From an uncultured Granulosicoccaceae bacterium (GTDB lineage: Bacteria > Pseudomonadota > Gammaproteobacteria > Granulosicoccales > Granulosicoccaceae), in contig CALISD010000025.1 in the NCBI GenBank assembly GCA_938041955.1, positions 1-64,000 of the forward strand: DNA of 64,000 nt, in the 5' to 3' direction. A program made the translations under genes and the position numbers. This document shows positions 55,194 to 63,759 of this stretch, piece after piece. The notes below the pieces were generated by a model that was not told the origin of the DNA, made no database searches, and saw only the letters and a program-made list of their open reading frames with translations. The stretch's first letter is position 1. Each line of letters opens with the position of its first letter.

Positions 55194-55736
55194 ATGGAAA
55201 AAGAATTCAAAAAAATAATTGAGCAAGTCGGCGAGGATCCCAACCGCGAGGGCTTAGTGAAAACTCCTGAGCGTGCCTCGCGTGCAATGTCGTTTTTGAC
55301 ACAAGGCTACGGTCAAGATCTCGAAACCATACTCAACGGTGCGGTTTTCGAATCAGACAGTGATGAGATGGTGATTGTCAAAAACATCGAATTATATTCG
55401 ATGTGCGAGCACCACATGCTGCCTTTCATCGGTAAATGCCACGTTGCCTACCTACCAGCCGGAAAGGTCATCGGTCTGTCAAAAGTCGCGCGTATCGTCG
55501 ACATGTATGCACGACGCCTGCAGATTCAAGAGAATCTGACCAAACAAATCGCCGATGCAATAGATTCCGTGACCGGTGGTCAGGGGGTAGCTGTGGTGGT
55601 TGAGTCGCAGCACTTATGCATGATGATGCGCGGTGTCGAAAAGCAGAACTCGACAATGACGACGTCGGTTATGCTTGGGCGGTTCAAGAAGGACATAAAT
55701 ACCCGGAATGAGTTTCTAAGTTTACTTCGAGGATAG
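55194..55736 (+). CDS. folE: GTP cyclohydrolase I
   Basis: Encodes 180 residues, the normal length for the bacterial type I enzyme (FolE). It opens the GTP ring to form dihydroneopterin triphosphate, the first step of folate synthesis. The zinc ligands are intact: Cys71 and His74 ([10 protein letters not shown]) and Cys142 ([11 protein letters not shown]). [27 protein letters not shown] is the conserved active-site helix, and [20 protein letters not shown] the typical N-terminus. It forms a decamer in the cytosol. It is monocistronic, followed by a repeat-rich spacer. Confidence 0.97.
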   Translation: MEKEFKKIIEQVGEDPNREGLVKTPERASRAMSFLTQGYGQDLETILNGAVFESDSDEMVIVKNIELYSMCEHHMLPFIGKCHVAYLPAGKVIGLSKVARIVDMYARRLQIQENLTKQIADAIDSVTGGQGVAVVVESQHLCMMMRGVEKQNSTMTTSVMLGRFKKDINTRNEFLSLLRG

Positions 55737-55802
55737 ACTTGAGCTTGTCTGTGAGCAGAGAACAGCTATTTCGCCGTTGATCTGCTGACGAGCTGTATCT
55801 GG

Positions 55803-56011
55803 CCTTGCTCACGCTGCGGGTTACCTTGATTGCCTACTACTATTGATGCGGTTTCCTTTTCAATCTCTCGTGACCGCACGAAGCTTCGCAACAGCAGAAG
55901 CCGGCCACAGATGGAACTCAGGTAACCCGCTGCGTGAGCAAGGACCCAGCGATTTACGCTGTTGATCCTGTGGACGGGCCGTATCCGGCGTTGCTCAGGC
56001 TGCCGGTTACC
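55803..56011. repeat. Family A inverted repeats, clustered arms
   Basis: A right-type arm (55803-55825, CTTGCTCACGCTGCGGGTTA core) is followed by a left-type arm (55921-55943, AACCCGCTGCGTGAGCAAGG) and another right-type arm (55989-56011, four mismatches). The last two bound a 91-base element. The 50-odd bases preceding both right-type arms are also related (GTTGATC, GTATC), so the half-element has been duplicated. Confidence 0.7.
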
Positions 56012-56228
56012 TTGATCGGTCCACTACTTGATGATGCACATTATCATTCAAGCTTCCGTAGGCGCAAAGACCGGGCAGACACAGAGGGCTGGCCTTAGCT
56101 AGCACCCGTGGCGTGAGAAACAACGGACGCTACTCGTGATTTCAGACCTACCTTTCAAACGGCTCCCGCTATCTAGTATCGGGTCAATTATTACGACAGG
56201 CTTGCTGATGGCTGCATAATTTGTCAAT

Positions 56229-56258
56229 ATTTCCCTAATCTAACCAAATTCGGGAAAT
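56229..56258. promoter_or_regulatory. Operator-like dyad upstream of tupB
   Basis: ATTTCCC (56229-56235) and GGGAAAT (56252-56258) form an inverted pair with 16 bases between, with partial symmetry one base further out. It ends just before the ribosome-binding site of tupB. It is a good candidate for binding by the convergent HTH regulator, though nothing shows binding directly. Confidence 0.45.
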
Positions 56259-56267
56259 TTAAGGAGA

Positions 56268-56960
56268 ATGATCAGTTTTAGCGAGATATTTTCCGAATTT
56301 ACAGCCCTGTTGGCGGGCCCAGACCCGGATTTACTCGAAATCGTGTTTCTGTCAATGCAGGTTAGCCTGACGGCGACCTTGCTGGCGTGCCTTATCGGAC
56401 TGCCACTTGGGGCACTTTTGGCCATGCGGGATTTTCCTGGCAAGTGGCTGGTGACGGTTCTGGTGAATACGCTGATGGGGATGCCACCCGTGGTTCTGGG
56501 GCTAATCGTCTATTTGATGCTGTCCCGCTCGGGACCGATGGGTTTTTTGCAACTGCTGTATACACCGGCCGCCATGATCATTGCTCAGACTGCTCTGGTA
56601 CTGCCCATTGTCACCGCCCTGACCCGCCAACTCATTGAGGACAGCTGGAAAGATTATCGTGAGCCGCTGCAATCTCTTTGTGTGTCCCCGTGGGGTTGTG
56701 TGCAAACGCTGCTTTGGGACAATCGATTCAGCCTAATGACTATTTCCCTGGCAGGGTTCTCACGCGCGATATCAGAAGTAGGCGCTGTAATTATCGTTGG
56801 TGGAAACATCGATCATCTCACCAGGGTGATGACCACGGCCATCGCATTGGAAACCTCTAAAGGTGATCTCGCGTTAGCGCTTGCGTTAGGGTTTATCTTG
56901 CTGGTGATTGCACTGCTTGTTAATGCCACCGTGTACAGTACCCGGATGCGTTTCGCATGA
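56268..56960 (+). CDS. tupB: Tungstate ABC transporter permease TupB
   Basis: Encodes 230 residues with five to six membrane helices, as in the TupB family. ISLMTISLAGFSRAISEVGAVIIVGGNIDHLTRVMTTAIALETSKGDLALALALG is the family's coupling loop and final signature, and FLLSMQVSLTATLLACLIGLPLGALLAMRDFPGKW-like segments start the core. It is the inner-membrane channel for tungstate. It is the first gene of tupB-tupC-tupA and overlaps tupC by four bases. Its AAGGAG ribosome-binding site is only one base from the ATG, unusually close; a slightly later start cannot be excluded. Confidence 0.9.
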   Translation: MISFSEIFSEFTALLAGPDPDLLEIVFLSMQVSLTATLLACLIGLPLGALLAMRDFPGKWLVTVLVNTLMGMPPVVLGLIVYLMLSRSGPMGFLQLLYTPAAMIIAQTALVLPIVTALTRQLIEDSWKDYREPLQSLCVSPWGCVQTLLWDNRFSLMTISLAGFSRAISEVGAVIIVGGNIDHLTRVMTTAIALETSKGDLALALALGFILLVIALLVNATVYSTRMRFA

Positions 56961-57664
56961 ATCGCCTGTTACCGCTTAACATTAGCCAGTTGCATCTCCA
57001 GATTGATCAACGTCAGTTGTTGAACTGCATAAACCTGCGCATAGTGAGCAACGGCATTTGCCTCATCATGGGCCACAATGGAGCCGGGAAAAGCCTGCTA
57101 CTACGATGCATGCATGGCCTGTTAAAACCCAACTCGGGAACCGTTAGTTGGAACCACTCTGGTGCAGACATCATTGAAACACGACAGCAACAGGCTATGG
57201 TGTTTCAAAAACCTCTTATGCTCAATCGCAGTGTCGCAGGCAACATTCACTACGTTCTCAAGCTACGAAATCTGCCCCTTTCACTGTGCGAACATTATCT
57301 AAAATCCGCCAACCTTGAAAGCAAGGGCGAGCAGGCAGCCCGATCACTGTCCGGTGGTGAACAACAACGACTCGCCATTGCACGCGCAATCGCCACCGAA
57401 CCGGCCGTGTTATTTCTAGATGAGCCGACCGCTAACCTTGATCCACAAGCGACACGGCAGATTGAATCTCAGGTTCTCAATGCCATGCATCAATCAATCA
57501 AGGTAATTATGGTCACTCATGACATTGCTCAGGCAAAACGCCTCGCAGATGAAATCGTTTTTATGCAAACCGGTAGCGTCACTGAGCACACCGATGCAAA
57601 ACAATTTTTTACTCAACCACATTCAGATGCAGCCAGAGACTATCTGTCCGCTTATTTACATTAG
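56957..57664 (+). CDS. tupC: Tungstate ABC transporter ATPase TupC
   Basis: Encodes 235 residues. Walker A is GHNGAGKSLLLR (39-50), the signature LSGGEQQRLAIARAIA, and Walker B VLFLDEPTANLDPQA with the H-loop VIMVTHDIAQAKRLAD. The N-terminus PLNISQLHLQIDQRQLLNCINL and QQQAMVFQKPLMLNRSVAGNIHYVLKLR fit TupC and related small-anion importers. It powers tungstate uptake on the cytoplasmic side. Its ATG overlaps the tupB stop (ATGA), so translation is coupled. Confidence 0.92.
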   Translation: MNRLLPLNISQLHLQIDQRQLLNCINLRIVSNGICLIMGHNGAGKSLLLRCMHGLLKPNSGTVSWNHSGADIIETRQQQAMVFQKPLMLNRSVAGNIHYVLKLRNLPLSLCEHYLKSANLESKGEQAARSLSGGEQQRLAIARAIATEPAVLFLDEPTANLDPQATRQIESQVLNAMHQSIKVIMVTHDIAQAKRLADEIVFMQTGSVTEHTDAKQFFTQPHSDAARDYLSAYLH

Positions 57665-57676
57665 CAGGAACCGGTT

Positions 57677-58498
57677 TTGAAAAAACTAGCACTAACGACA
57701 CTCCTTACCGCAATCATCGCGTTCACTACCACCGCTGGCGCTTTCGCGAAAAACAACTCGATTCTTGTTCAATCCACTACATCGACAGCGAATTCCGGCC
57801 TATATGATTACTTGCTACCTCTCTTTGAATCAGAGACCGGGATCAAAGTAAATGTCGTTGCTGTAGGTACGGGTCAGGCGATAAGAAACGCCAGTAATTG
57901 CGATGCTGATGTATTGCTGGTACACGCCAGGGATGCCGAAGAGAAGTTTGTCACTGATGGTTACGGCACCCAACGCCATGATCTAATGTACAACGACTTC
58001 GTTATTATTGGCCCGGCACAAGATAAGGCAAACATTCGAGAGCTAAGCAACGTAATTGATGCGCTACATGAAATTGCAGATAAAAACGCTGTCTTCGTAT
58101 CCCGCGGTGATAATTCAGGCACTCATAAAACAGAATTAAAGCTATGGAAAGAAACGGGTATTGATCCAACTATTGACAGTGGAAAATGGTATCGGGAGAC
58201 AGGCAGTGGAATGGGCGCTACTCTAAATATTGCTGTAGGCATGGGCGCTTACACAATGACTGATCGTGCCACATGGATCAACTTTAAAAACCGCGGTGAT
58301 CACAAAGTACTCGTACAGGGAGATGAACGCTTATTCAACCAGTACGGAGTAACACTGATTAATGGTGATAAGTGCCAATCGGCAAACGTCACACAGGGCA
58401 AACTGTTTGTTGAATGGCTAATCGGCGATAAAGGTCAATCTGAGATCGCTAATTATCGCCTTAACGATCAACAGCTGTTCCACCCTAACGCCAGGTAA
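57677..58498 (+). CDS. tupA: Tungstate-binding protein TupA
   Basis: Encodes 273 residues from a TTG start, with AGGAA seven bases upstream and a signal peptide (LALTTLLTAIIAFTTTAGAFAK). The mature start ILVQSTTSTANSGLYDYLLPLFE carries the TTS-type anion-binding motif of TupA, and VFVSRGDNSGTHKTELKLWKETG and GSGMGATLNIAVGMGAYTMTDRATWI are further family landmarks. It is periplasmic and binds tungstate with very high affinity, delivering it to TupBC for tungsten- or molybdenum-type enzymes. It follows tupC by twelve bases. Being last in the operon is less usual; elsewhere tupA comes first. Confidence 0.93.
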   Translation: MKKLALTTLLTAIIAFTTTAGAFAKNNSILVQSTTSTANSGLYDYLLPLFESETGIKVNVVAVGTGQAIRNASNCDADVLLVHARDAEEKFVTDGYGTQRHDLMYNDFVIIGPAQDKANIRELSNVIDALHEIADKNAVFVSRGDNSGTHKTELKLWKETGIDPTIDSGKWYRETGSGMGATLNIAVGMGAYTMTDRATWINFKNRGDHKVLVQGDERLFNQYGVTLINGDKCQSANVTQGKLFVEWLIGDKGQSEIANYRLNDQQLFHPNAR

Positions 58499-58507
58499 TT
58501 GTTCACG

Positions 58508-59386
58508 CTAATTGTTCAGGCGGACGTCGAAAAGATGATCAGTGGAATAGCCTGGCAAATCATTTAACTTATTATCAAACGTGCTGCTTTGACAAAAGTT
58601 GATGAACCGTTGCATTGGCGGTTCAAACCAAAACTTCCTCTCTACAAGAAGATCAAACGATTCATCCACCAATGGTAGAAATTTCAGCTGGTGTTGCAGT
58701 GCAAGTGACTCAAGGCCCAAACCGCAATCCGCCTTACCCTGCGCAATAGCAAGTGCCACATCTGCCTCACTGCGCGCAGTTAGTGCAATATCCAAACTAC
58801 CAGCAGATAGCCCATCATTGGCCAATAACTGTTCCAGCAACAAATGACTCCCGGCAGTTGCCTGCCTCATCGCCACACTGTACCCGCGGATATCTTTAAA
58901 ACTCGACAATGCGATCCCCGGCCTCATGATCAGCCCTCGTTTTCTCACCACCCAGCTAAGTAAAACCACTGAGGGGTCTACCGGCGCTTCCTGAATACCT
59001 GAACTCACTGAAGGTATGTTCCATTGGCTATGCTCTGCAGAGTAAATATGCATCGCTGTGACTGTTGCCTGACCTGACAATACACGCTGCAATCCGTCAA
59101 CACTCCCATCGAATAAAGTCGGAATGCAGCACTGTGATTCTCTGATCGCCCACTCAAGCAATGGATCATGTGATCCGCAGAAGAGCATAGGTACATTACT
59201 GTTGCTTGCGTCGACGCCGGTAGAGTGGGACGCCAGCCATTGATCAATGGCAACACGTGAAAACAGCAATTTGCCTGTTGCACGGGTACACGGTATCAAT
59301 TGTTCCGCCGCCATATCGTATACTTTGCGTTCCTTGATACGCAGCAATTCAGCAACTTCTTTTGTGGTTAGAAACTGACTATTCAT
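58508..59386 (-). CDS. HTH regulator with periplasmic-binding-protein-like sensor domain
   Basis: Encodes 292 residues from the ATG at 59386; a GTG at 59398 is the alternative. Residues ~5-55 (FLTTKEVAELLRIKERKVYDMAAEQLIPCTRATGKLLFSRVAIDQWL) form an excisionase/MerR-type winged helix. The rest matches PBP_like domains (COG1910): VPMLFCGSHDPLLEWAI, GLQRVLSGQATVTAMHIYSAE, RQATAGSHLLLEQLLANDG, and AQGKADCGLGLESLA. It has no signal peptide, so the sensor acts in the cytoplasm. It is tail-to-tail with tupA nine bases away, suggesting it senses tungstate or molybdate and controls tupBCA. That ligand is inference. Confidence 0.85.
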   Translation of the reverse strand: MNSQFLTTKEVAELLRIKERKVYDMAAEQLIPCTRATGKLLFSRVAIDQWLASHSTGVDASNSNVPMLFCGSHDPLLEWAIRESQCCIPTLFDGSVDGLQRVLSGQATVTAMHIYSAEHSQWNIPSVSSGIQEAPVDPSVVLLSWVVRKRGLIMRPGIALSSFKDIRGYSVAMRQATAGSHLLLEQLLANDGLSAGSLDIALTARSEADVALAIAQGKADCGLGLESLALQHQLKFLPLVDESFDLLVERKFWFEPPMQRFINFCQSSTFDNKLNDLPGYSTDHLFDVRLNN

Positions 59387-59424
59387 AGAGGTGATCACCA
59401 GCCGCCAATCGATGGGACATTGCG

Positions 59425-60477
59425 CTACCCGTTGGCTACATCAAAAGTAGTATCTGAATCATTGTGGCGTGCCTGCTGTTCTTCTGCGGTATTTTTCACC
59501 ACCTCAAGTGCACGCTGCAATGTATGTAAACCCGCACTGTCCAGCCACATAGTTTCACTTAATGATCTACGCCATAACCTGCCCCCGACCTCAGCATGAA
59601 AGAGTCCGAGCATCGGCTTCACAATTCTACCCAGCGACACACCTTGGGCCAATTGGGCTTCAACATACGGATAGGTATCCTCAACAATCTGGAACCTTGT
59701 GCGGAGATCTTCAGCCTCACCATAGTAAAGATGATCAACCTTGCTCAACAACCAAGGATTACTGCATACTTCTCGGCCCAGCATCACACCATCCAACGAC
59801 TGACTGGTAGCTAATGCTTGATCATGATTGAGCAAACCACCGTTCAAAACAAATTGTTTATCCGGGTAAAGGCTTTTTATCTGATCAACAAATTCATATC
59901 GCAGCGGCGGTATATTTCTATTTTCTTTTGGACTTAGTCCATCAAGCCAGGCCTTGCGAGCGTGCACTATAAACGTATCGCACCCCGCCTCCGTCACTAT
60001 TCGAATAAACCTCTCAAAGGGCTCGAATGAATCATCTCTGTCAATACCTATCCGGCACTTTACGGTAACCGGGATATTAACTCGCGCTTGCATCTTTGCA
60101 ACGCAGGCGGCCACCACCTCGGGCTCTGCCATTAGACAAGCTCCAAAGCGACCACTTTTGACCCGGTCGCTAGGACATCCAACGTTAATATTCACTTCGT
60201 CGTAACCAAATTGCTCGCCAATGACTGCACTTTCAGCCATCTGTGTCGGATCACTGCCGCCGATCTGCAACACAACAGGATGTTCAGCAGAGTCAAAGCC
60301 CAACAGGTGCTCTCGTTTGCCATGAACAATAGCTGCCCCGGTAATCATCTCTGTATACAGCACTGCATGCCTGGATAACACACGATGAAAGCTTCGGCAG
60401 TAACGATCTGTAATATCCATCATCGGAGCAACAGAGAACGACGTTTTACACTCGTTAAGTGGCGGAGAGTTATCCAA
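59425..60477 (-). CDS. dusA: tRNA-dihydrouridine synthase A (DusA)
   Basis: Encodes 350 residues from a TTG start; no ATG fits. It carries the Dus signature: FSVAPMMDITDRYCRSFHRVLSRHAVLYTEMITGAAIVHG, the catalytic cysteine in NINVGCPSDRVKSGRFGACLM (Cys101), and KCRIGIDRDDSFEPFERFI, as well as the FMN-binding FIVHARKAWLDGLSPKENRNIPPLRYEFV typical of the DusA subfamily. It reduces uridine 20 in the D-loop of tRNAs with NADPH. It is monocistronic, downstream of the regulator gene in the same direction by 39 bases. Confidence 0.94.
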   Translation of the reverse strand: MDNSPPLNECKTSFSVAPMMDITDRYCRSFHRVLSRHAVLYTEMITGAAIVHGKREHLLGFDSAEHPVVLQIGGSDPTQMAESAVIGEQFGYDEVNINVGCPSDRVKSGRFGACLMAEPEVVAACVAKMQARVNIPVTVKCRIGIDRDDSFEPFERFIRIVTEAGCDTFIVHARKAWLDGLSPKENRNIPPLRYEFVDQIKSLYPDKQFVLNGGLLNHDQALATSQSLDGVMLGREVCSNPWLLSKVDHLYYGEAEDLRTRFQIVEDTYPYVEAQLAQGVSLGRIVKPMLGLFHAEVGGRLWRRSLSETMWLDSAGLHTLQRALEVVKNTAEEQQARHNDSDTTFDVANG

Positions 60478-60792
60478 GCAATAGGAATCCGTTAAATTTG
60501 CACAAGGTGCTTTTTAACAACACTTACAATGGTATAATTTTGTGAAGTGTTGCAGGTGTACAGATGTATTACACAGCACTGACCCCATCATTATACGACC
60601 AGCTTTTAAAGAACCCAACAGAACGGTTCTTAAATAGAACAAAGGTTACTCAACAGCAGACGTATACTTGCAATTTTTCACCTCGCTGGTAGAGCTATAA
60701 CCTGCAATAGTTCTTATAATTAGCTCAAATGAAGTACGCCGGAGTTCCGGCACCGTTTTAACGCTATACACATTTATATAAAGGAGACGCAT
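60478..60792. other. Divergent spacer
   Basis: Carries the divergent promoters of dusA and the DUF937 gene. AAAGGAGACGCAT before the ATG at 60793 is a strong ribosome-binding site. No further structure was noted. Confidence 0.45.
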
Positions 60793-61947
60793 ATGTCATT
60801 CAATCTGGTAGATCTAGTCAAAGGTCAATTAGGAGGACCAGCACTTGGTCAGCTTGGTGCTTTACTCGGCGAAGACAACAATAAAACAGAAGCGGCGCTT
60901 GGCGCTGCAATACCCGGTTTGCTCAGTGGGTTAACCACCTCTGCAAATGCTGATGGTGGCGCATCACTTTTTGATGCCGTAAACAAACAAGATGACAGCA
61001 TACTTGACAATATCGGCGGTATGCTGACCGGTGGTAACAGCAGCAATGTAATGAATCAAGGCTCAAATATCCTTGGATCGCTACTAGGTAATGGCGCAGC
61101 TGGCGGACTAGCGAGTGCAGTAGCAGGCCTTACGGGTATTGGCGGCAAGTCATCTTCAGGCCTGATGGGCATGTTGATGCCTATTGTTCTTGGCATGATA
61201 AAGCGCAAGATTTTCGGCGGTGGTGGTGGTTTTTCTCAGAATGCCGGTGGCCTTTTGAGTCTTCTGAACGGACAAAAAGACAACATCCAGGCTGCTATGC
61301 CAAGCGGATTCCAAAACCAGCTACAGTCATCCGGCTTCATGGATCAGATGTCTAACTTCGGTTCTGGAGTTACTGGAGCTGCATCGAACGCCGCTGGTGC
61401 GGTAGGCAACGCTGCAAGCAATGTCGCCGGAAACGTTGGCGATGCTGCCAGCAATGTCGCCGGTGGTGTTGGTAATGCTGCTGGAAACATTGGTGATGCT
61501 GCTGGAAACGCTGCTTCAAGTGGCGGTGGTTTTTTGAAAAAGCTACTTCCTATCGCAGCGATTGTTGCTATTGGCCTGATGGCGTGGAAATTTCTAAGCG
61601 GCAACAAGCCGGAAATGCCAGACGTCAACGTACCTTCAGTTGAGATGCCTTCAATTGAAATGCCGGATATGCCTGGCTTGCCAGACGGCATGAAAGGCGA
61701 ACTTAGCGAAGCCTTCTCAGGAGCTACCAGCGCTGCTGGAAGTATTACAGATGTTGATTCTGCTAAAGCTGCTCTACCAAAGTTTGACGGTTTGACTGCT
61801 GTGTTAGACAAAGTACCTGAAGGTTCACGCGGCCCACTCAGCGGTCTGCTAGGTAACCTCACACCATTGCTTGAGAAAGCAAGTGCTATCCCAGGTGTTG
61901 GAGCCATACTAGAGCCAATAATGGAGAAGCTAAAAAGCTTCATGTAA
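60793..61947 (+). CDS. DUF937 (YidB-like) protein with 11-residue repeats and a membrane segment
   Basis: Encodes 384 residues. The DUF937 domain fills residues ~1-185 (VDLVKGQLGGPALGQLGALLGE, AALGAAIPGLLSGLTTSANADGGA, GLMGMLMPIVLGMIKRKI). Residues 196-246 are Gly/Ala/Asn/Val repeats of about 11 residues (GNAASNVAGNV, GDAASNVAGGV, GNAAGNIGDAA), like LEA-type amphipathic repeats. One membrane segment follows (LLPIAAIVAIGLMAWKFL, 251-268), then a Pro/Met repeat (VPSVEMPSIEMPDMP). A C-terminal helical domain closes it. The function of DUF937 proteins is unknown. It ends at a strong terminator. Confidence 0.85.
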   Translation: MSFNLVDLVKGQLGGPALGQLGALLGEDNNKTEAALGAAIPGLLSGLTTSANADGGASLFDAVNKQDDSILDNIGGMLTGGNSSNVMNQGSNILGSLLGNGAAGGLASAVAGLTGIGGKSSSGLMGMLMPIVLGMIKRKIFGGGGGFSQNAGGLLSLLNGQKDNIQAAMPSGFQNQLQSSGFMDQMSNFGSGVTGAASNAAGAVGNAASNVAGNVGDAASNVAGGVGNAAGNIGDAAGNAASSGGGFLKKLLPIAAIVAIGLMAWKFLSGNKPEMPDVNVPSVEMPSIEMPDMPGLPDGMKGELSEAFSGATSAAGSITDVDSAKAALPKFDGLTAVLDKVPEGSRGPLSGLLGNLTPLLEKASAIPGVGAILEPIMEKLKSFM

Positions 61948-62426
61948 GACTTAGGTAACCACTTAAGTATTAAGGCGGGGTTTTACCCCGCCTTTTTTTT
62001 GTGTAGCTAATTAATCATTCACGGACCATTTGAATCAATCACACATGATGTTTCAGTTCTGAGACATATAAGTGTGACGTGCGGCATTCATCACTACGCA
62101 GCAGATCTTCTTGTTAAGGCATTCGATTCCTAAAGCACATCCAACTGCAGCGAAACACTCTCATCCGGCCGCCGGTTGCGCCCGCCGCCAAAGCGGAAAG
62201 TGTCGCTCCGGACCCGTCCAGGCACTCCCCCATCTCAACAATTTCAGCTAAGCGGCGCTGCCCGGTTAATCAGGTCTCGAATACTCCAAGTCGAGCGCAG
62301 GCAGATCTGCCAAAAGCCAGATAAACTCGTTTGCTCCAGTAAAACCACGCAATCCGAAGCAGGTATTTGCCCAATCAGCGTACATTCTGCTACCTTGCCG
62401 CATCGACCGTTTAGCAGGACGTCTTT
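61948..62426. other. Spacer between the DUF937 gene and coaA
   Basis: Starts with a Rho-independent terminator (61974-62000). The rest, about 430 bases, should contain the coaA promoter. No gene or repeat was recognised. AGGA at 62416-62419 is the coaA ribosome-binding site. Confidence 0.5.
61974..62000 (+). terminator. Rho-independent terminator
   Basis: The stem GGCGGGGT / ACCCCGCC with a three-T loop, followed by eight T residues, 26 bases after the DUF937 stop codon. Confidence 0.93.
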
Positions 62427-63359
62427 TTGCCATTTTCACCTTATCGTGAGTTCAGTGTTCAGCAATGGGCCAAGCTCAAAGACAACACCCCGCTTCCACT
62501 GACAGAAACAGAACTGGAGACGCTGCGTGGCATCAATGAGCGCGCCTCTATCAGCGAAGTCGAAAACGTTTACCTGCCTCTTTCAAGGCTACTTAGCTAC
62601 TACGTTGAATCGGTACAGTCACTCAACGCAAAAACCGCCCGCTTCATGCAGGACTCGACACCAAAGGTGCCATTTATTATTGGTGTCGCAGGAAGTGTTG
62701 CCGTAGGGAAAAGCACTTCATCCCGAATACTTCAGACGCTGCTAAAGAGGTGGCCCGGACACCCCCGTGTAGATCTGGTCAACACGGATGGCTTTCTTTT
62801 TCCAACAGCCGAGCTTGAACGTCGTGATCTAATGAAACGTAAAGGTTTCCCGGAGAGTTATGACCGAGCAGCACTGTTAACCTTTTTGTCAGACATAAAA
62901 AGTGGCAGGCGCAACGTTAAAGCCCCAGTTTACTCCCACTTGCGCTATGACATTGTTCCAGACGAATATGTAGAAGTGGATCAACCGGATGTACTGATAG
63001 TCGAAGGTCTCAATGTGCTGCAAGCGAGTGCCACCAAAAGTGGTGAGTCCAGATTGTTTGTCTCAGACTTCTTCGACTTTGCTGTCTATGTCGATGTGGA
63101 TGAGAAGGATGTAAAAGAATGGTACATCACACGATTTCTGCAATTTCGAAACAGCGTCTTTAAAAAGCCCGGCGCCTACTTCTCGCACTTCGCAGAACTC
63201 GATGAAGAACAAGCTATACAGACTGCCTCAGAAATATGGGATACGATAAACTCTGTAAACCTGCGCGATAATATTTACCCGACAAAGCTACGCGCAGATT
63301 TAATTCTGCACAAAAACGCAGACCATGCCATTGACAAAGTACTTTTGCGCAAACTGTAG
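62427..63359 (+). CDS. coaA: Pantothenate kinase (type I)
   Basis: Encodes 310 residues from a TTG start with AGGA seven bases upstream. It matches type I CoaA throughout: [42 protein letters not shown], the P-loop [14 protein letters not shown] (87-100), [22 protein letters not shown], and [32 protein letters not shown]. It phosphorylates pantothenate with ATP, the first and feedback-controlled step of coenzyme A synthesis. It stands alone on the plus strand. Confidence 0.95.
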   Translation: MPFSPYREFSVQQWAKLKDNTPLPLTETELETLRGINERASISEVENVYLPLSRLLSYYVESVQSLNAKTARFMQDSTPKVPFIIGVAGSVAVGKSTSSRILQTLLKRWPGHPRVDLVNTDGFLFPTAELERRDLMKRKGFPESYDRAALLTFLSDIKSGRRNVKAPVYSHLRYDIVPDEYVEVDQPDVLIVEGLNVLQASATKSGESRLFVSDFFDFAVYVDVDEKDVKEWYITRFLQFRNSVFKKPGAYFSHFAELDEEQAIQTASEIWDTINSVNLRDNIYPTKLRADLILHKNADHAIDKVLLRKL

Positions 63360-63759
63360 ACAGACTGTCTTCTTCGGCACCCCTGCCTGCATTACGCGCT
63401 GCGGACGTCTTCTGTGTAATCACTATCGTTCGACGCTATAGCGCCCAGGTTATCGCAGGTACCGAGGTGAAGATAACCAAACACCCCCTTACTGATGCCG
63501 GCCGTGACCGCGATCCGGTCCCGGGCATCACTACTGCTAAGTGCTGCATCGAGCCATTGCTGCATCGAGTCTTGAGCTGAAGAAGACTCCGGCAAGACAA
63601 TAGATTGTTCCTGTAACTCTGCAGATGACTGCAAAGGTTCTTGATTTTTCAAATTACACCACGCAAATATTTTAATTGTTATGTCGTGTGCTACTCACGT
63701 CCTGGCCGAACGTGTACCTGCAGCGCGTATAACGGCAAGTTATCGACTTTCTTTAGTAT
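63360..63759. other. Spacer with uncertain small open frame
   Basis: A minus-strand frame (63392-63652, 86 residues from a TTG) contains DRIAVTAGISKGVFGYLHLG but matches nothing known and has no ribosome-binding site. It could be a small gene or chance. No other feature was seen. Confidence 0.35.

Larger units (their letters stand above)
55737..56267. other. Repeat-rich spacer between folE and tupB
   Basis: Contains family A inverted-repeat arms (55803-55825 and the pair at 55921-56011). A weak arm-like ACCCGTGGCGTGAG near 56100 is also seen. At the right end lies the operator-like dyad 56229-56258. No gene is credible. Confidence 0.65.

Noticed and set aside
61344-61943. 199-residue antisense frame in the DUF937 gene
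   Set aside because: It mirrors the Gly/Ala/Pro-rich repeats of the sense gene, which has a strong ribosome-binding site and terminator.
63392-63652. 86-residue minus-strand frame near the deacetylase
   Set aside because: It has only a TTG start without a ribosome-binding site and matches no family, so it is mentioned under the spacer and not called.
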